A program made the position numbers and the translations under genes. Below are positions 34,717 through 43,444 of a DNA stretch of 59,550 nucleotides, piece by piece. The notes beneath the pieces were generated by a model that made no database searches, had not been told where the DNA came from, and saw only the letters and a list, made by a program, of their open reading frames with translations. The stretch covers positions 1-59,550 of the forward strand of contig JAKSMY010000004.1 of the NCBI GenBank assembly GCA_024400275.1, read 5' to 3'. Numbering within the stretch: the stretch's first letter is position 1; each line of letters begins with the position of its first letter. Origin of the DNA: Paludibacteraceae bacterium. Its GTDB lineage: Bacteria; Bacteroidota; Bacteroidia; Bacteroidales; Paludibacteraceae.

Positions 34717-35472
34717 ATGAAATTCAGTTGTTCATATGAAATACAGCCACAGGAAGTCGATATGAGTCGTCGATTGCGGCTCTATACACTGGAGAATCAT
34801 ATACTAACTGTAGCCGGCAGAGCATCCGATGAACAAGGTTACGGCATTCGTAGTCTGCTCCCATACGGTCTGACATGGATTATCACCCGGCTCAATTTGG
34901 AAATGAATTATATACCCACTCACAACGAGACCGTCCGTTTTGAGACATGGGTAGAGCAAAACGCACATCTGTTATCAATACGGGATTACAGGATTTATTT
35001 ACAGAAAACAGACAACAGAGGACAGATAACAGAGCAACTGATTGGGCGTGCAAAGAGTGTTTGGGCCGTGTTAGATATAAACAAGCGAGAAATTGCGAAT
35101 GCGTTTGATATGCCAATCTTTGCCGACACGGTGGATGGCGAAGTGCTGGACATGCCACGTGCCACACGATTAAATCCAATAGATAATCCCGACGGAATAG
35201 TACCACATATCATTCAGTACTCGGATTGTGATTACAATAAGCACTGCAATTCATGTAAATATCTTGAACGAATGATGGACGCAAAGTGTCCAAATGTTGA
35301 AAACTTATGTATTCGTTTGGATATCAATTATGTAAAAGAAGTTCATTTTTTAGAACCTATTTGGACACGATTTAAGACCAATTTGGAAGATATTCAATAT
35401 CAGCAAGTTGACGAAAATGGGAAAACAATTTGTTCAGCAAAAATATCGTATAGTGAGAAACCACACTTTTGA
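34717..35472 (+). CDS. acyl-ACP thioesterase
   Basis: A 251-aa FatA/FatB-like thioesterase with two hotdog folds that releases fatty acids from acyl carrier protein. Motifs: QEVDMSRRLRLYTLENHIL, a conserved LPYGLTWIITRLNLEM strand and, in the second hotdog, IQYSDCDYNKHCNSCKYLERMMD, with the catalytic Asp/Asn/His region. Residues 96-107 (LQKTDNRGQITEQL) are encoded by five ACAGANN heptads, in a loop before GRAKSVWAVLD. A terminator follows at 35513. Confidence 0.93.
   Translation: MKFSCSYEIQPQEVDMSRRLRLYTLENHILTVAGRASDEQGYGIRSLLPYGLTWIITRLNLEMNYIPTHNETVRFETWVEQNAHLLSIRDYRIYLQKTDNRGQITEQLIGRAKSVWAVLDINKREIANAFDMPIFADTVDGEVLDMPRATRLNPIDNPDGIVPHIIQYSDCDYNKHCNSCKYLERMMDAKCPNVENLCIRLDINYVKEVHFLEPIWTRFKTNLEDIQYQQVDENGKTICSAKISYSEKPHF
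35001..35035. repeat. heptad array, 5 units, inside thioesterase gene
   Basis: Five 7-bp units, each starting ACAGA (ACAGAAA, ACAGACA, ACAGAGG, ACAGATA, ACAGAGC), fall in frame within the thioesterase coding sequence. Confidence 0.95.
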
Positions 35473-35512
35473 TAAATTTTTCCATTTTGGATAACTTTTG
35501 ATGCTATAAAGA

Positions 35513-35547
35513 AAATACAAACGCTTGATATTAAGTAGTTTGTATTT
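35513..35547 (+). terminator. intrinsic terminator after thioesterase
   Basis: A 10-bp stem (AAATACAAAC/GTTTGTATTT) with a 15-base loop, followed by T residues, 41 nt after the stop. The rest of the 206-bp gap to nrdJ holds an imperfect direct repeat (ATTTTGGAYAACTTT at about 35484 and 35552) and the nrdJ promoter. Confidence 0.8.
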
Positions 35548-35599
35548 TTATTTTGGACAACTTTGTATCAGACACAAAGAGAAAATATGTTATAAAACA

Positions 35600-35631
35600 T
35601 TTGCATATTCAAAAAATAAGTTGTACCTTTG
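35600..35631 (+). promoter_or_regulatory. Bacteroidetes promoter for nrdJ
   Basis: TTTG (35600-35603), 20-base spacer, TACCTTTG (35624-35631). The leader is about 45 nt, too short for a cobalamin riboswitch. The -33 box is extended as TTTGCATAT, as at three other promoters here. Confidence 0.88.
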
Positions 35632-35678
35632 CACTGCTTTTTCGTCTATTTGAATCAACTAAATAATGAAAAACATAT

Positions 35679-38264
35679 ATGAATAAAGGAATTTACACGC
35701 AACAAGAAGCAGAGCAAGCGTCCGTTAATTATTTTCACGGAGACGAACTGGCTGCTCGCGTTTGGAGTACCAAGTATGCCTTAAAAGACAGTTTAGGCAA
35801 CTTGTATGAACTAACACCGGACGACATGCACCACCGGTTAGCCGGTGAAATAGCTCGAATAGAGGCTAAGTACAAAAATCCTATGACAGAGGCTCAATTA
35901 TTTGAGTTGCTGCGTGATTTTCGCTACATCTGCCCTGCCGGAAGTCCTATGACCGGAATTGGAAATGATCATCAAGTAGCCAGTTTGAGTAATTGCTTTG
36001 TGATAGGTCAAAACGGTAGTGCCGATAGTTACGGTGCCATCATTCAAATCGATGAGGAACAAGTTCAACTGATGAAACGTCGTGGAGGCGTTGGTCATGA
36101 CCTTAGCCATATTCGTCCTCACGGCAGTCCGGTAAAGAACTCAGCCTTGACATCTACAGGTTTGGTTCCATTCATGGAAAGATACAGCAACTCCACTCGT
36201 GAAGTGGCACAAGATGGTCGTCGTGGGGCACTGATGCTGTCTGTCAGTATCAAGCACCCTGATAGCGAGAGTTTTATTGATGCCAAAATGGAACAAGGTA
36301 AGGTAACCGGTGCCAATGTAAGTGTTAAGGTTGACGATGCCTTTATGAAAGCCGCCATAGACGGAAATGAATATGTGCAGCAATACCCTATTGATTCCGC
36401 TAATCCAACGTTTCAAAAGAATATAGACGCTAAAAAGCTTTGGAAAAAGATTATTCATAATGCATGGAAAAGTGCCGAACCGGGTGTTTTATTCTGGGAT
36501 ACTATCCTTCGCGAAAGCGTACCCGATTGTTACGCTGATTTAGGCTATCGCACCGTCAGTACCAATCCATGTGGTGAGATACCACTCTGCCCTTATGATA
36601 GCTGCCGTTTGTTGGCCATCAATCTCTATTCATACGTGAAAAATCCTTTTACACCACACGCCGAATTTGATTGGGATTTATTCCGTCAACATGTAGCAGT
36701 GGCACAGCGTATGATGGACGATATCATAGATTTGGAGATGGAAAAGATTGAAAAAATCTTGGCTAAGATAGCCTCTGATCCGGAAGATGATAGCATCAAA
36801 CGCACCGAACGTGAGTTATGGGAGAAAATCATGAAGAAAACGGTTCAAGGTCGCCGTACTGGCGTGGGAACCACAGCAGAGGGCGATATGTTAGCCGCTA
36901 TGGGACTGACTTACGGCACTCAAGAAGCTATTGATTTCTCTGTTCAAGTGCATAAGACCTTGGCATTGGCAGCCTACCGCAGCAGCGTCAACATGGCAAA
37001 AGAACGCGGTGCATTCACCGTTTACGATGCCGCACGTGAGGTCAATAACCCATATATCCAACGTATCAAAGAAGCAGATCCTGAACTATATCAAGAGATG
37101 GTCAAATATGGTCGTCGCAATATAGCATGCTTAACAATTGCTCCAACAGGAACAACTTCTATCATGACACAAACGACTTCGGGGATTGAGCCCGTGTTCC
37201 AGCCTGTGTATCGCCGCCGCCGTAAGGTTAATCCAAATGATAAGAATGTACATGTAGATTATGTGGACGAAGTAGGCGACAGTTTTGAAGAATTCATTGT
37301 GTTCCACCATAAATTCATCACATGGATGAATGCCAACGGATACAATTATGACCCACAACATCGTTATACGCAGGAAGAAGTAGATGAACTCGTTAAGAAA
37401 TCACCCTATTTCCACGCTACCGCTAATGATGTAGATTGGCTGAAAAAAGTACAAATGCAAGGTGCTATTCAAAAATGGGTGGACCACTCTATCTCCGTTA
37501 CTATCAACCTTCCGCAAGACGTAAGCGAAGAATTAGTTGGACAACTATACGAGGAGGCTTGGCGTTGCGGGTGTAAAGGTTGCACCGTTTATCGTGACGG
37601 AAGTCGAGGGAATGTTCTTGAAGGCGTAGGTAAAAAAGAAGAAAAGAAAAACTCAACTGAACATTCCGAAAACAATTCTAAAGAAGAACAGCATAATTGT
37701 GTTTGCTTTGATAATAAAGTACGTGTCCGTCCTGCTGAATTGGAGTGTGATGTGGTACGCTTCCAAAATAATAAGGATAAATGGATTGCTTTCGTGGGGC
37801 TCAAAGATGGCATGCCGTACGAAATCTTTACCGGATTGGCAGACGATGAGGAAGGGCTAATGATTCCTAAATCGGTTACCAGAGGTAAGATTATTCGTGT
37901 TGTGCAGGAAAATGGCACCAAACGTTACGATTTCCAATTTATCAATTCACGTGGTTTCAAAACCACTATGGAGGGACTAAGTTATAAGTTTGATAAGGAA
38001 TTTTGGAACTATGCTAAACTAATTTCCGGTGTACTACGTTATCAAATGCCGATTGATCAGGTTATTAAGATGATTAGCGGTCTGCAAATGGATAGCGAAA
38101 CTATTAACTCGTGGAAGGTAGGTGTTGAGCGTGCATTGAAGAAATATATTCAAGATGGCACCATTGTTCAAGGTCAAGTCTGCCCTAATTGCGGTGAACC
38201 GTTAGTCTTCGAGGAAGGCTGTATGCACTGCCGCAGTTGTGGTTACTCCAAATGTGGAGGATAA
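35679..38264 (+). CDS. nrdJ: adenosylcobalamin-dependent ribonucleotide reductase
   Basis: Class II reductase that makes deoxynucleotides with a B12-derived radical, in one 861-aa chain. Conserved active-site segments are seen: SLSNCFVIG (first redox cysteine), RGGVGHDLSHIRP, NPCGEIPLCPYDSCRL (radical cysteine), and IAPTGTTSIM. A linker rich in Lys/Glu (GKKEEKKNSTEHSENNSKEE) leads to the TSCPD-type domain (ECDVVRFQNNKDKWIAFVG), and the chain ends in a zinc ribbon (CPNCGEPL, CMHCRSCGYSKC). Oxygen-independent activity is implied by the class. Monocistronic with its own promoter and bidirectional terminator. Confidence 0.97.
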   Translation: MNKGIYTQQEAEQASVNYFHGDELAARVWSTKYALKDSLGNLYELTPDDMHHRLAGEIARIEAKYKNPMTEAQLFELLRDFRYICPAGSPMTGIGNDHQVASLSNCFVIGQNGSADSYGAIIQIDEEQVQLMKRRGGVGHDLSHIRPHGSPVKNSALTSTGLVPFMERYSNSTREVAQDGRRGALMLSVSIKHPDSESFIDAKMEQGKVTGANVSVKVDDAFMKAAIDGNEYVQQYPIDSANPTFQKNIDAKKLWKKIIHNAWKSAEPGVLFWDTILRESVPDCYADLGYRTVSTNPCGEIPLCPYDSCRLLAINLYSYVKNPFTPHAEFDWDLFRQHVAVAQRMMDDIIDLEMEKIEKILAKIASDPEDDSIKRTERELWEKIMKKTVQGRRTGVGTTAEGDMLAAMGLTYGTQEAIDFSVQVHKTLALAAYRSSVNMAKERGAFTVYDAAREVNNPYIQRIKEADPELYQEMVKYGRRNIACLTIAPTGTTSIMTQTTSGIEPVFQPVYRRRRKVNPNDKNVHVDYVDEVGDSFEEFIVFHHKFITWMNANGYNYDPQHRYTQEEVDELVKKSPYFHATANDVDWLKKVQMQGAIQKWVDHSISVTINLPQDVSEELVGQLYEEAWRCGCKGCTVYRDGSRGNVLEGVGKKEEKKNSTEHSENNSKEEQHNCVCFDNKVRVRPAELECDVVRFQNNKDKWIAFVGLKDGMPYEIFTGLADDEEGLMIPKSVTRGKIIRVVQENGTKRYDFQFINSRGFKTTMEGLSYKFDKEFWNYAKLISGVLRYQMPIDQVIKMISGLQMDSETINSWKVGVERALKKYIQDGTIVQGQVCPNCGEPLVFEEGCMHCRSCGYSKCGG

Positions 38265-38280
38265 ACAGAAAGAGTATAAA

Positions 38281-38311
38281 AAATCGTCCTAAGTAATACT
38301 TGGGACGATTT
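38281..38311. terminator. bidirectional terminator between nrdJ and tRNAs
   Basis: Near-perfect 15-bp arms AAATCGTCCTAAGTA and TACTTGGGACGATTT (one G-U type pair) are flanked by A and T tracts on both sides, so it can stop nrdJ (+) and the tRNA transcript (-). Confidence 0.88.
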
Positions 38312-38342
38312 TGTTCTCAAACGCTTGGTTTGGATAATCTTG

Positions 38343-38414
38343 AGCCACTTCCCAGATTCGAACTGGGGACCCACGCATTACGAATGCGTTGCTCTACCTC
38401 TGAGCCAAAGTGGC
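38343..38414 (-). tRNA. tRNA-Thr (CGU)
   Basis: 72 nt folding as a full cloverleaf: acceptor GCCACTT/AAGTGGC, D arm GCTC..GAGC, anticodon stem ACGCA/TGCGT with loop TTCGTAA (anticodon CGU, Thr), T arm CCCAG-TTCGAAT-CTGGG, discriminator T. The CCA end is not encoded. Confidence 0.96.
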
Positions 38415-38423
38415 GAAACAGTC

Positions 38424-38465
38424 GAAAGACGAAAGACCAAAGGCTAAAGACGACAATCGAAAACT
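38424..38465. repeat. heptad array between the two tRNAs, 6 units
   Basis: GAAAGAC twice, then CAAAGGC, TAAAGAC, GACAATC and GAAAACT, in constant 7-bp phase, fill most of the 57-bp space between tRNA-Thr and tRNA-His. Confidence 0.9.
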
Positions 38466-38471
38466 GCTTAG

Positions 38472-38545
38472 GGTGGAATGTGGGGCTCGAACCCACGACA
38501 CTCGGAACCACAATCCGATGCTCTGCCAACTGAGCTAAAACCACC
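38472..38545 (-). tRNA. tRNA-His (GUG)
   Basis: The cloverleaf has an extra 5' G(-1) opposite C73, as expected for His. Anticodon stem TCGGA/TCCGA, loop TTGTGGT (anticodon GUG), T arm GTGGG-TTCGAGC-CCCAC. The acceptor reads GTGGTTT against ATTCCAC, which leaves two adjacent U-U oppositions at 5-68 and 6-67. CCA is not encoded. Confidence 0.92.
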
Positions 38546-38575
38546 ATATAGATTCTTCCCACTTGAAAAATCGTG

Positions 38576-38607
38576 CAAAGGTACACTTTTTTTTTGGAAT
38601 AGACAAA
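38576..38607 (-). promoter_or_regulatory. Bacteroidetes promoter for tRNA-His/tRNA-Thr
   Basis: Minus strand TTTG (38604-38607), 20-base spacer, TACCTTTG (38576-38583), 31 nt upstream of tRNA-His. It should drive a two-tRNA transcript ending at 38281-38311. Confidence 0.85.
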
Positions 38608-38684
38608 TATTTAGTCAAAAAAATTACGTATTTGGTATAATTCTTGTACTTTTATTAATAATTTTTAATTTAATTAACTGATTT

Positions 38685-40019
38685 ATGAAACAAATCATTC
38701 TCTGTTTGACCATTTTACTCTTCCCAATTGCAGCTATGGCATCTGCTGTGCAAACTTGTACAGTGGCTCATACTATACGTAGTTTGCGCGTTCAATATCT
38801 GTCAGAAGCCTTAGCGGAATATAAGAGTGACCCTGTTCGCCCATATCTGACTCTTCCCACAGAAGAAATAATTGATGGCTCAGACCCGGCAAATACACTT
38901 CATATTTCCTTTGACGAACTAAGTCATAATATACGCCAATACGCATATACTATTCGACATCTAACAGCCGATTTTCAACCAGACGACTTGCAATCATTCG
39001 AATACGTTAGAGGTTTTACACGTAATGACATAACAGACTACGCCACATCACTCAACACATCAGTTAATTACACGCACTACACATTTACTTTCCCCAATGA
39101 GGATATGCAGATATTAGTCAGCGGCAATTATCAAATCACTATTTACGATGCAGACCAAGGCGAAGAAGCTGTGGCGGCAACGGTTGTTTTCTCTGTAGTT
39201 GAGCCAATGACCACATTGAACGCCAAAGTAACACCCAACACCATTCGTGAGATATCCGGACGTTATCAACAATTGGATATTGACCTCAATATCAACAATC
39301 TGCATGTGGTATCTCCTACAGATATTAAATTATTGGTGCGACAAAATGATCGCATTGATAATCAAGTGTATGCCCCCTATCCTACTTACGTAGAAGCCAA
39401 CCGACTACGATGGAAAGATCATTCGGCATTGGTATTTGAAGGAGGAAATGAATATCGTCATTTAGATATATGGTCCACCTATTTTGCCGGCAACAACGTA
39501 GATAGAATACGTCATGATAAAAACGATTATCATGCTTTTCTGTTTGCTGATCCCATTCGAGGAACCTTAAATCCAAATGCCGGACGATGCGGAACGAATT
39601 ATATGCACGAATTTGACCACAATGGTACGTGTATTATTAATGCTGAACGTTGTGTGGATATTGACACAGAAGCCGAATATATGTATGTACATTGGACTTT
39701 GCCAATAGATAATCCCATTTTTGACGGTTCAATATACATCGGAGGTGATTTATTTAACAACCAAATGGTACCGACATTAAACCGTATGCTATATGATAAT
39801 GAGCAACGCTGCTATTATTTTAATGCATTATTGAAACAAGGAGGATACGATTATCAGTATTGGTTCAAGAAAAAAGGAGAACCTTCAGCCACTGTTCTTA
39901 TGACCGAAGGTTCCCATTGGCAGACAGAAAATGTCTATACTATCTACGTTTTCTTCCGTTCCGTAAGCGACCGTTACGACCGCTTAGTCGGACTTTATCA
40001 CTCGTCATCATCTACGTAA
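38685..40019 (+). CDS. type IX secretion system plug protein (DUF5103)
   Basis: A 444-aa exported protein (signal MKQIILCLTILLFPIAAMAS) of the DUF5103 family, now described as the plug component of the Bacteroidetes type IX secretion translocon. Family segments from memory that match: SLRVQYLSE, HISFDELSHNIRQYAYTIRH with ADFQPDDL, NYTHYTFTFPNEDMQILVSGNY, LVFEGGNEYRHLDIW, VDRIRH, and QGGYDYQYWF, ending DRYDRLVGLYHSSSS. Its 3' end overlaps the convergent wzc gene by 22 bp. The three secreted proteins with sorting-like tails in this window may be its clients. No clear plus-strand promoter box was found in the 139 bp upstream. Confidence 0.9.
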   Translation: MKQIILCLTILLFPIAAMASAVQTCTVAHTIRSLRVQYLSEALAEYKSDPVRPYLTLPTEEIIDGSDPANTLHISFDELSHNIRQYAYTIRHLTADFQPDDLQSFEYVRGFTRNDITDYATSLNTSVNYTHYTFTFPNEDMQILVSGNYQITIYDADQGEEAVAATVVFSVVEPMTTLNAKVTPNTIREISGRYQQLDIDLNINNLHVVSPTDIKLLVRQNDRIDNQVYAPYPTYVEANRLRWKDHSALVFEGGNEYRHLDIWSTYFAGNNVDRIRHDKNDYHAFLFADPIRGTLNPNAGRCGTNYMHEFDHNGTCIINAERCVDIDTEAEYMYVHWTLPIDNPIFDGSIYIGGDLFNNQMVPTLNRMLYDNEQRCYYFNALLKQGGYDYQYWFKKKGEPSATVLMTEGSHWQTENVYTIYVFFRSVSDRYDRLVGLYHSSSST

Positions 40020-42658
40020 TAATTGTGAACTTGTTTGTGCTTGGATGTATATTCATCCGTACCAAACAATTTGCTTGCATAATCACCTAAACGTTCATGC
40101 AGACGATGTCCATAACCATAGCCATAGCCGTATTTTGAGCCATAACCATAGCCGTAACCGTAACCATAGCCATAACCGTACTTGCCTCGTCCATATCCTC
40201 CGTAACCATATTTGCTACCATATCCGTAGGCGTATGTGTAGTTATAACCGCCGTGATAACCCTCTGTAGGAATATCAGACAATACTAGGTGAACCTTATT
40301 ACTATGATCGATATTCAGTTGCTCCAAAGTTTGACGGCACATAGCCTTACTTGTTTGCAGACAACGAATAACAAACAATGTAGTATCGGAACATTCAATC
40401 AGACTATAAGCATCTGTTACTTGACCGATAGGCGATGTATCGATAATAATAAAGTCATAACGTTCCTTCAATGTGGTCAACATTTGAGCCAAAGCATCTG
40501 AGTGAATCAACTCACCCGGATTGGGAGGCACCGTTCCTGCACGAATAACATCGAAGTCAAACGGTACATCTGTCAAAATAATATCATCTAATGAGCAATC
40601 CCCTATCAAATAATTGGTTACACCCAATCCGTTCTTCCAACCTAATTTCTCATGGATATTTGGTTTACGAATATCCAAATCGACCAAGATAGTTTTTTTA
40701 CCCGTCATAGCATACATGGCAGCAAGGTTGGTACATAAGAATGTTTTACCATCACCGGACTCTGTAGAAGTAACACACAACGTTATTTTCTCTTTTTTCT
40801 GCACGATAAACTCAATACGCGTACGCATCGCTCGCAATGCTTCAGCGTACCGACTTCGAGGATTGGATTTAACTAAAATCGGGTTCTGTGATTTGGCATG
40901 TTGTAATGATCCGATTAAACTGAATTGACTCATCTTGGCAGCTTCTTTTGGTGTACGAACCTTATCGTTAAGCAATTCACTGAGAATAATCAGCACCAAA
41001 GGTATCAACAATCCAACAATTATATACGTGGACATCGTCTTGGATTTCGCCTTGGAATTGACGCAGATGGAACGACGAGCACGATCCAAAATATCATTAT
41101 CGGGGGTATTACCTGCGCGCTGAATTTCCGCCTCAGCACGCTTCTGCAAGAAGAACGTATAATAATTATCGTCAATACGGTAATTACGCTCAATACTAAC
41201 CATTTCCAACTCTTTCTTGGGCAGCTTTTGAATGTCTGTCTCCACGTCCGAATAACGGTTCCTCAAATCTTGTTTTTCGATATTCAACGAAGCACGCATA
41301 GTTTTGATTACCTCACGCAAGCCATCCTTAACATGCTCTATATCACTGGTGTATTTAGCGTAATAAACATTCTTTTCGCTTAATTCGCTACGTTTAAGTT
41401 GCAAATCGTTTAATTGGGTGACGAACTGAGTCAACATAGGTTCAGTTAATCCTAATGATGCAGGAGCAACAACAGCTCCTTGTTCAATTTGCTCCTTGAG
41501 ATATTTGTCCAAATAATCCAAATACGTTTCCTTGAGGCGTAATGCCATATTGGCTTGGTCATATTCGGAAATACGGGACATAAGCGTCCCTGCGTATGCA
41601 CCAACATCTACAAATTTATTCTCCTGACGGAAATCGGTCATTGCCCCTTCGCTCACGCTCAATTGCTGACGCAAAGACTCCAACTGCTCATTGATAAACC
41701 TGATAGAATTTTCCGCTACTTGATTCTTACGTTCCAAGTTCTGCAATAGATAGACATCTATTACTTTATCTATAATCTCACAATCTCGATCTGGTGTTTC
41801 ACTTTGAAGACTCAATCGCAATACCGTACTACCCTCTGTTATGAATTGCAATGTCATTGTGCTAAGGAACTCATCTACCAGACTTCCTTTACTACGGAAA
41901 CGGAAATTGATATTGCCACTACGAAGTAAATCTATATTTTCAGTGGGCCAAATTGTGGCTGTAAACAAATCCGTGTGAATTTTCTCTCCATAACGGGTAC
42001 GAATAGAAAAAGGTATATCTTCGTTCGTTGATTCTATTTTCAGTTGTCCATCATTTTGGAACTCGCAATGGAACATAATATCATAAGCCATCGGATTGAT
42101 GTACTCATATTCTACCAAAATAGGTGTTTGACGATATACATTCCTTGTCTTGAAACGCCCTTGAGAAAAGTATTCCACACTGAGGAAGGGAAGACTATCT
42201 ACCACACGTCTCATCATATCGTACGAACCCAACATAACTTGTTGGTTCTTTACATTTGTATAACCTGCATCAACTCCAAAACCCTGCATCAATGCACCTC
42301 CACCTACCGAACCATACGGAGTAGACTGCTTAATAATAATGGTACCTGATGACATATATCGGGGAATCCACCTACGGTTTTTCAAATAAGCCAATCCAAA
42401 AGCTATAACAATGGCGATTAAGAATAAATACCAATAGTGCATGATACGAACCACCCACTCCATAACGTTGAAGTCTATGCCTTCATCGTCATCTTGCTGT
42501 TGCTGTTGAGGAGCACCATAAGGAGAATTGTACGGTGATGAATACGGACTGGCGTATGGGCTTGAATACGGACTCTGATACGGGTTATGATAAGGACTAT
42601 TGTAAGGATTATTGTACGGATTGTTGTACGGATTGTTGTATGGATCCTCTTTTGCCAT
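39998..42658 (-). CDS. Wzc-like polysaccharide co-polymerase and tyrosine autokinase
   Basis: An 886-aa inner membrane protein governing capsule or exopolysaccharide polymerisation and export. Order: a cytoplasmic N-terminus of about 12 PY-containing four-residue repeats (NPYN, SPYS types, residues 5-50), a first membrane segment (WYLFLIAIVIAFGLAYL, about 71-88), the periplasmic Wzz domain with coiled coils, a second segment (TYIIVGLLIPLVLIILSEL), then a BY-kinase with Walker A TESGDGKT, A' ILVDLDIRKP and Walker B FIIIDTSPI. The tail has about 23 tyrosines, mostly YG repeats, the autophosphorylation cluster. It is the last gene of an operon with two Wza lipoproteins. Confidence 0.94.
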   Translation of the reverse strand: MAKEDPYNNPYNNPYNNPYNSPYHNPYQSPYSSPYASPYSSPYNSPYGAPQQQQQDDDEGIDFNVMEWVVRIMHYWYLFLIAIVIAFGLAYLKNRRWIPRYMSSGTIIIKQSTPYGSVGGGALMQGFGVDAGYTNVKNQQVMLGSYDMMRRVVDSLPFLSVEYFSQGRFKTRNVYRQTPILVEYEYINPMAYDIMFHCEFQNDGQLKIESTNEDIPFSIRTRYGEKIHTDLFTATIWPTENIDLLRSGNINFRFRSKGSLVDEFLSTMTLQFITEGSTVLRLSLQSETPDRDCEIIDKVIDVYLLQNLERKNQVAENSIRFINEQLESLRQQLSVSEGAMTDFRQENKFVDVGAYAGTLMSRISEYDQANMALRLKETYLDYLDKYLKEQIEQGAVVAPASLGLTEPMLTQFVTQLNDLQLKRSELSEKNVYYAKYTSDIEHVKDGLREVIKTMRASLNIEKQDLRNRYSDVETDIQKLPKKELEMVSIERNYRIDDNYYTFFLQKRAEAEIQRAGNTPDNDILDRARRSICVNSKAKSKTMSTYIIVGLLIPLVLIILSELLNDKVRTPKEAAKMSQFSLIGSLQHAKSQNPILVKSNPRSRYAEALRAMRTRIEFIVQKKEKITLCVTSTESGDGKTFLCTNLAAMYAMTGKKTILVDLDIRKPNIHEKLGWKNGLGVTNYLIGDCSLDDIILTDVPFDFDVIRAGTVPPNPGELIHSDALAQMLTTLKERYDFIIIDTSPIGQVTDAYSLIECSDTTLFVIRCLQTSKAMCRQTLEQLNIDHSNKVHLVLSDIPTEGYHGGYNYTYAYGYGSKYGYGGYGRGKYGYGYGYGYGYGYGSKYGYGYGYGHRLHERLGDYASKLFGTDEYTSKHKQVHNYYVDDDE

Positions 42659-42672
42659 AATATAATTAGTTT

Positions 42673-43437
42673 TTAAAATCCAAGATTAGGTATATAATTC
42701 AATACTGTAATTAACAAACTGACTGAACTCATTATGATTGCAATGAATGAGCCATAGGTCTCTTGTTTAAAGAAACTGGCTGGTTCACGACTGACGTAAA
42801 TCATATCGTTCGGGTAGATATAATAGTATTTACTATCAATGATTGATTTGGAACGGATATCAAATTCCAATACTTCCGGAGCCTCGTTCCCATGAGGACG
42901 AATGATACGCACGTGACGTCTATCTCCTGATGTACGCAAATTCCCTGTCATGGCTAAAGCCTGAAAAATAGTCATACGATCCTTGTATATATAGCGTATG
43001 CCGGAACCTACATCACCCAATACGGTAAAAGATTTATTGTAGAGAGCCACTTTCAAATCTGCATCAGGAATGAGTTCCCGGAAATATCTCTTCAGCGTAT
43101 CTTGCGCCTCCAACTCTGTCAATCCCTCCAATTTGATTGGTTGCATAAAAGGCAAATCCACCGTACCGTCTGCATAGATACGATATGAATTGGCGTATTG
43201 TGAATTGTAAGAATTGGCGTTATTAGATAGTAACGTTTTTGTGATGGTCTCGTCCATTGTGAAAACACGATAGATAATTTCGTCGTTTACTTGTAAGCGA
43301 TACGGTTGATAAGGGACCGAGTCATAAACAGGTATTTTTCGACCTTCTTGTAATAGATTCACCTCGCGATGCGGATAACAACCTGCCAGCATCATTGCTA
43401 CCATAGCGAGAATAATATATACATAATTCTGTCTCAT
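42673..43437 (-). CDS. polysaccharide export lipoprotein, Wza-like (copy 2)
   Basis: A 254-aa outer-membrane lipoprotein (lipobox MMLAGC). Poly_export domain: YRLQVNDEIIYRVFT, YRIYADGTVDLPFMQPIKLEGLTELEAQ; then a SLBB-like part (FTVLGDVGSGIRYIYKDRMTIFQALAMTG) and a C-terminal hydrophobic helix (SFIAIIMSSVSLLITVLNYI), as in Wza-type anchors. It forms with Wzc the export conduit. It is a paralogue of the gene just upstream (shared KVNLLQ/EVNLLQ start, DLRSKxIINSEYYYIxPND). 8 nt separate them. Confidence 0.92.
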   Translation of the reverse strand: MRQNYVYIILAMVAMMLAGCYPHREVNLLQEGRKIPVYDSVPYQPYRLQVNDEIIYRVFTMDETITKTLLSNNANSYNSQYANSYRIYADGTVDLPFMQPIKLEGLTELEAQDTLKRYFRELIPDADLKVALYNKSFTVLGDVGSGIRYIYKDRMTIFQALAMTGNLRTSGDRRHVRIIRPHGNEAPEVLEFDIRSKSIIDSKYYYIYPNDMIYVSREPASFFKQETYGSFIAIIMSSVSLLITVLNYIPNLGF

Positions 43438-43444
43438 AGCAATT

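Noticed and set aside
35632..35678. Cobalamin riboswitch upstream of nrdJ
   Set aside because: The leader from the TACCTTTG promoter is about 45 nt, and no B12-box-like element or long fold is seen.
40045..40269. His-rich 74-codon frame on the plus strand
   Set aside because: It is the antisense of the YG-repeat tail of the Wzc kinase.
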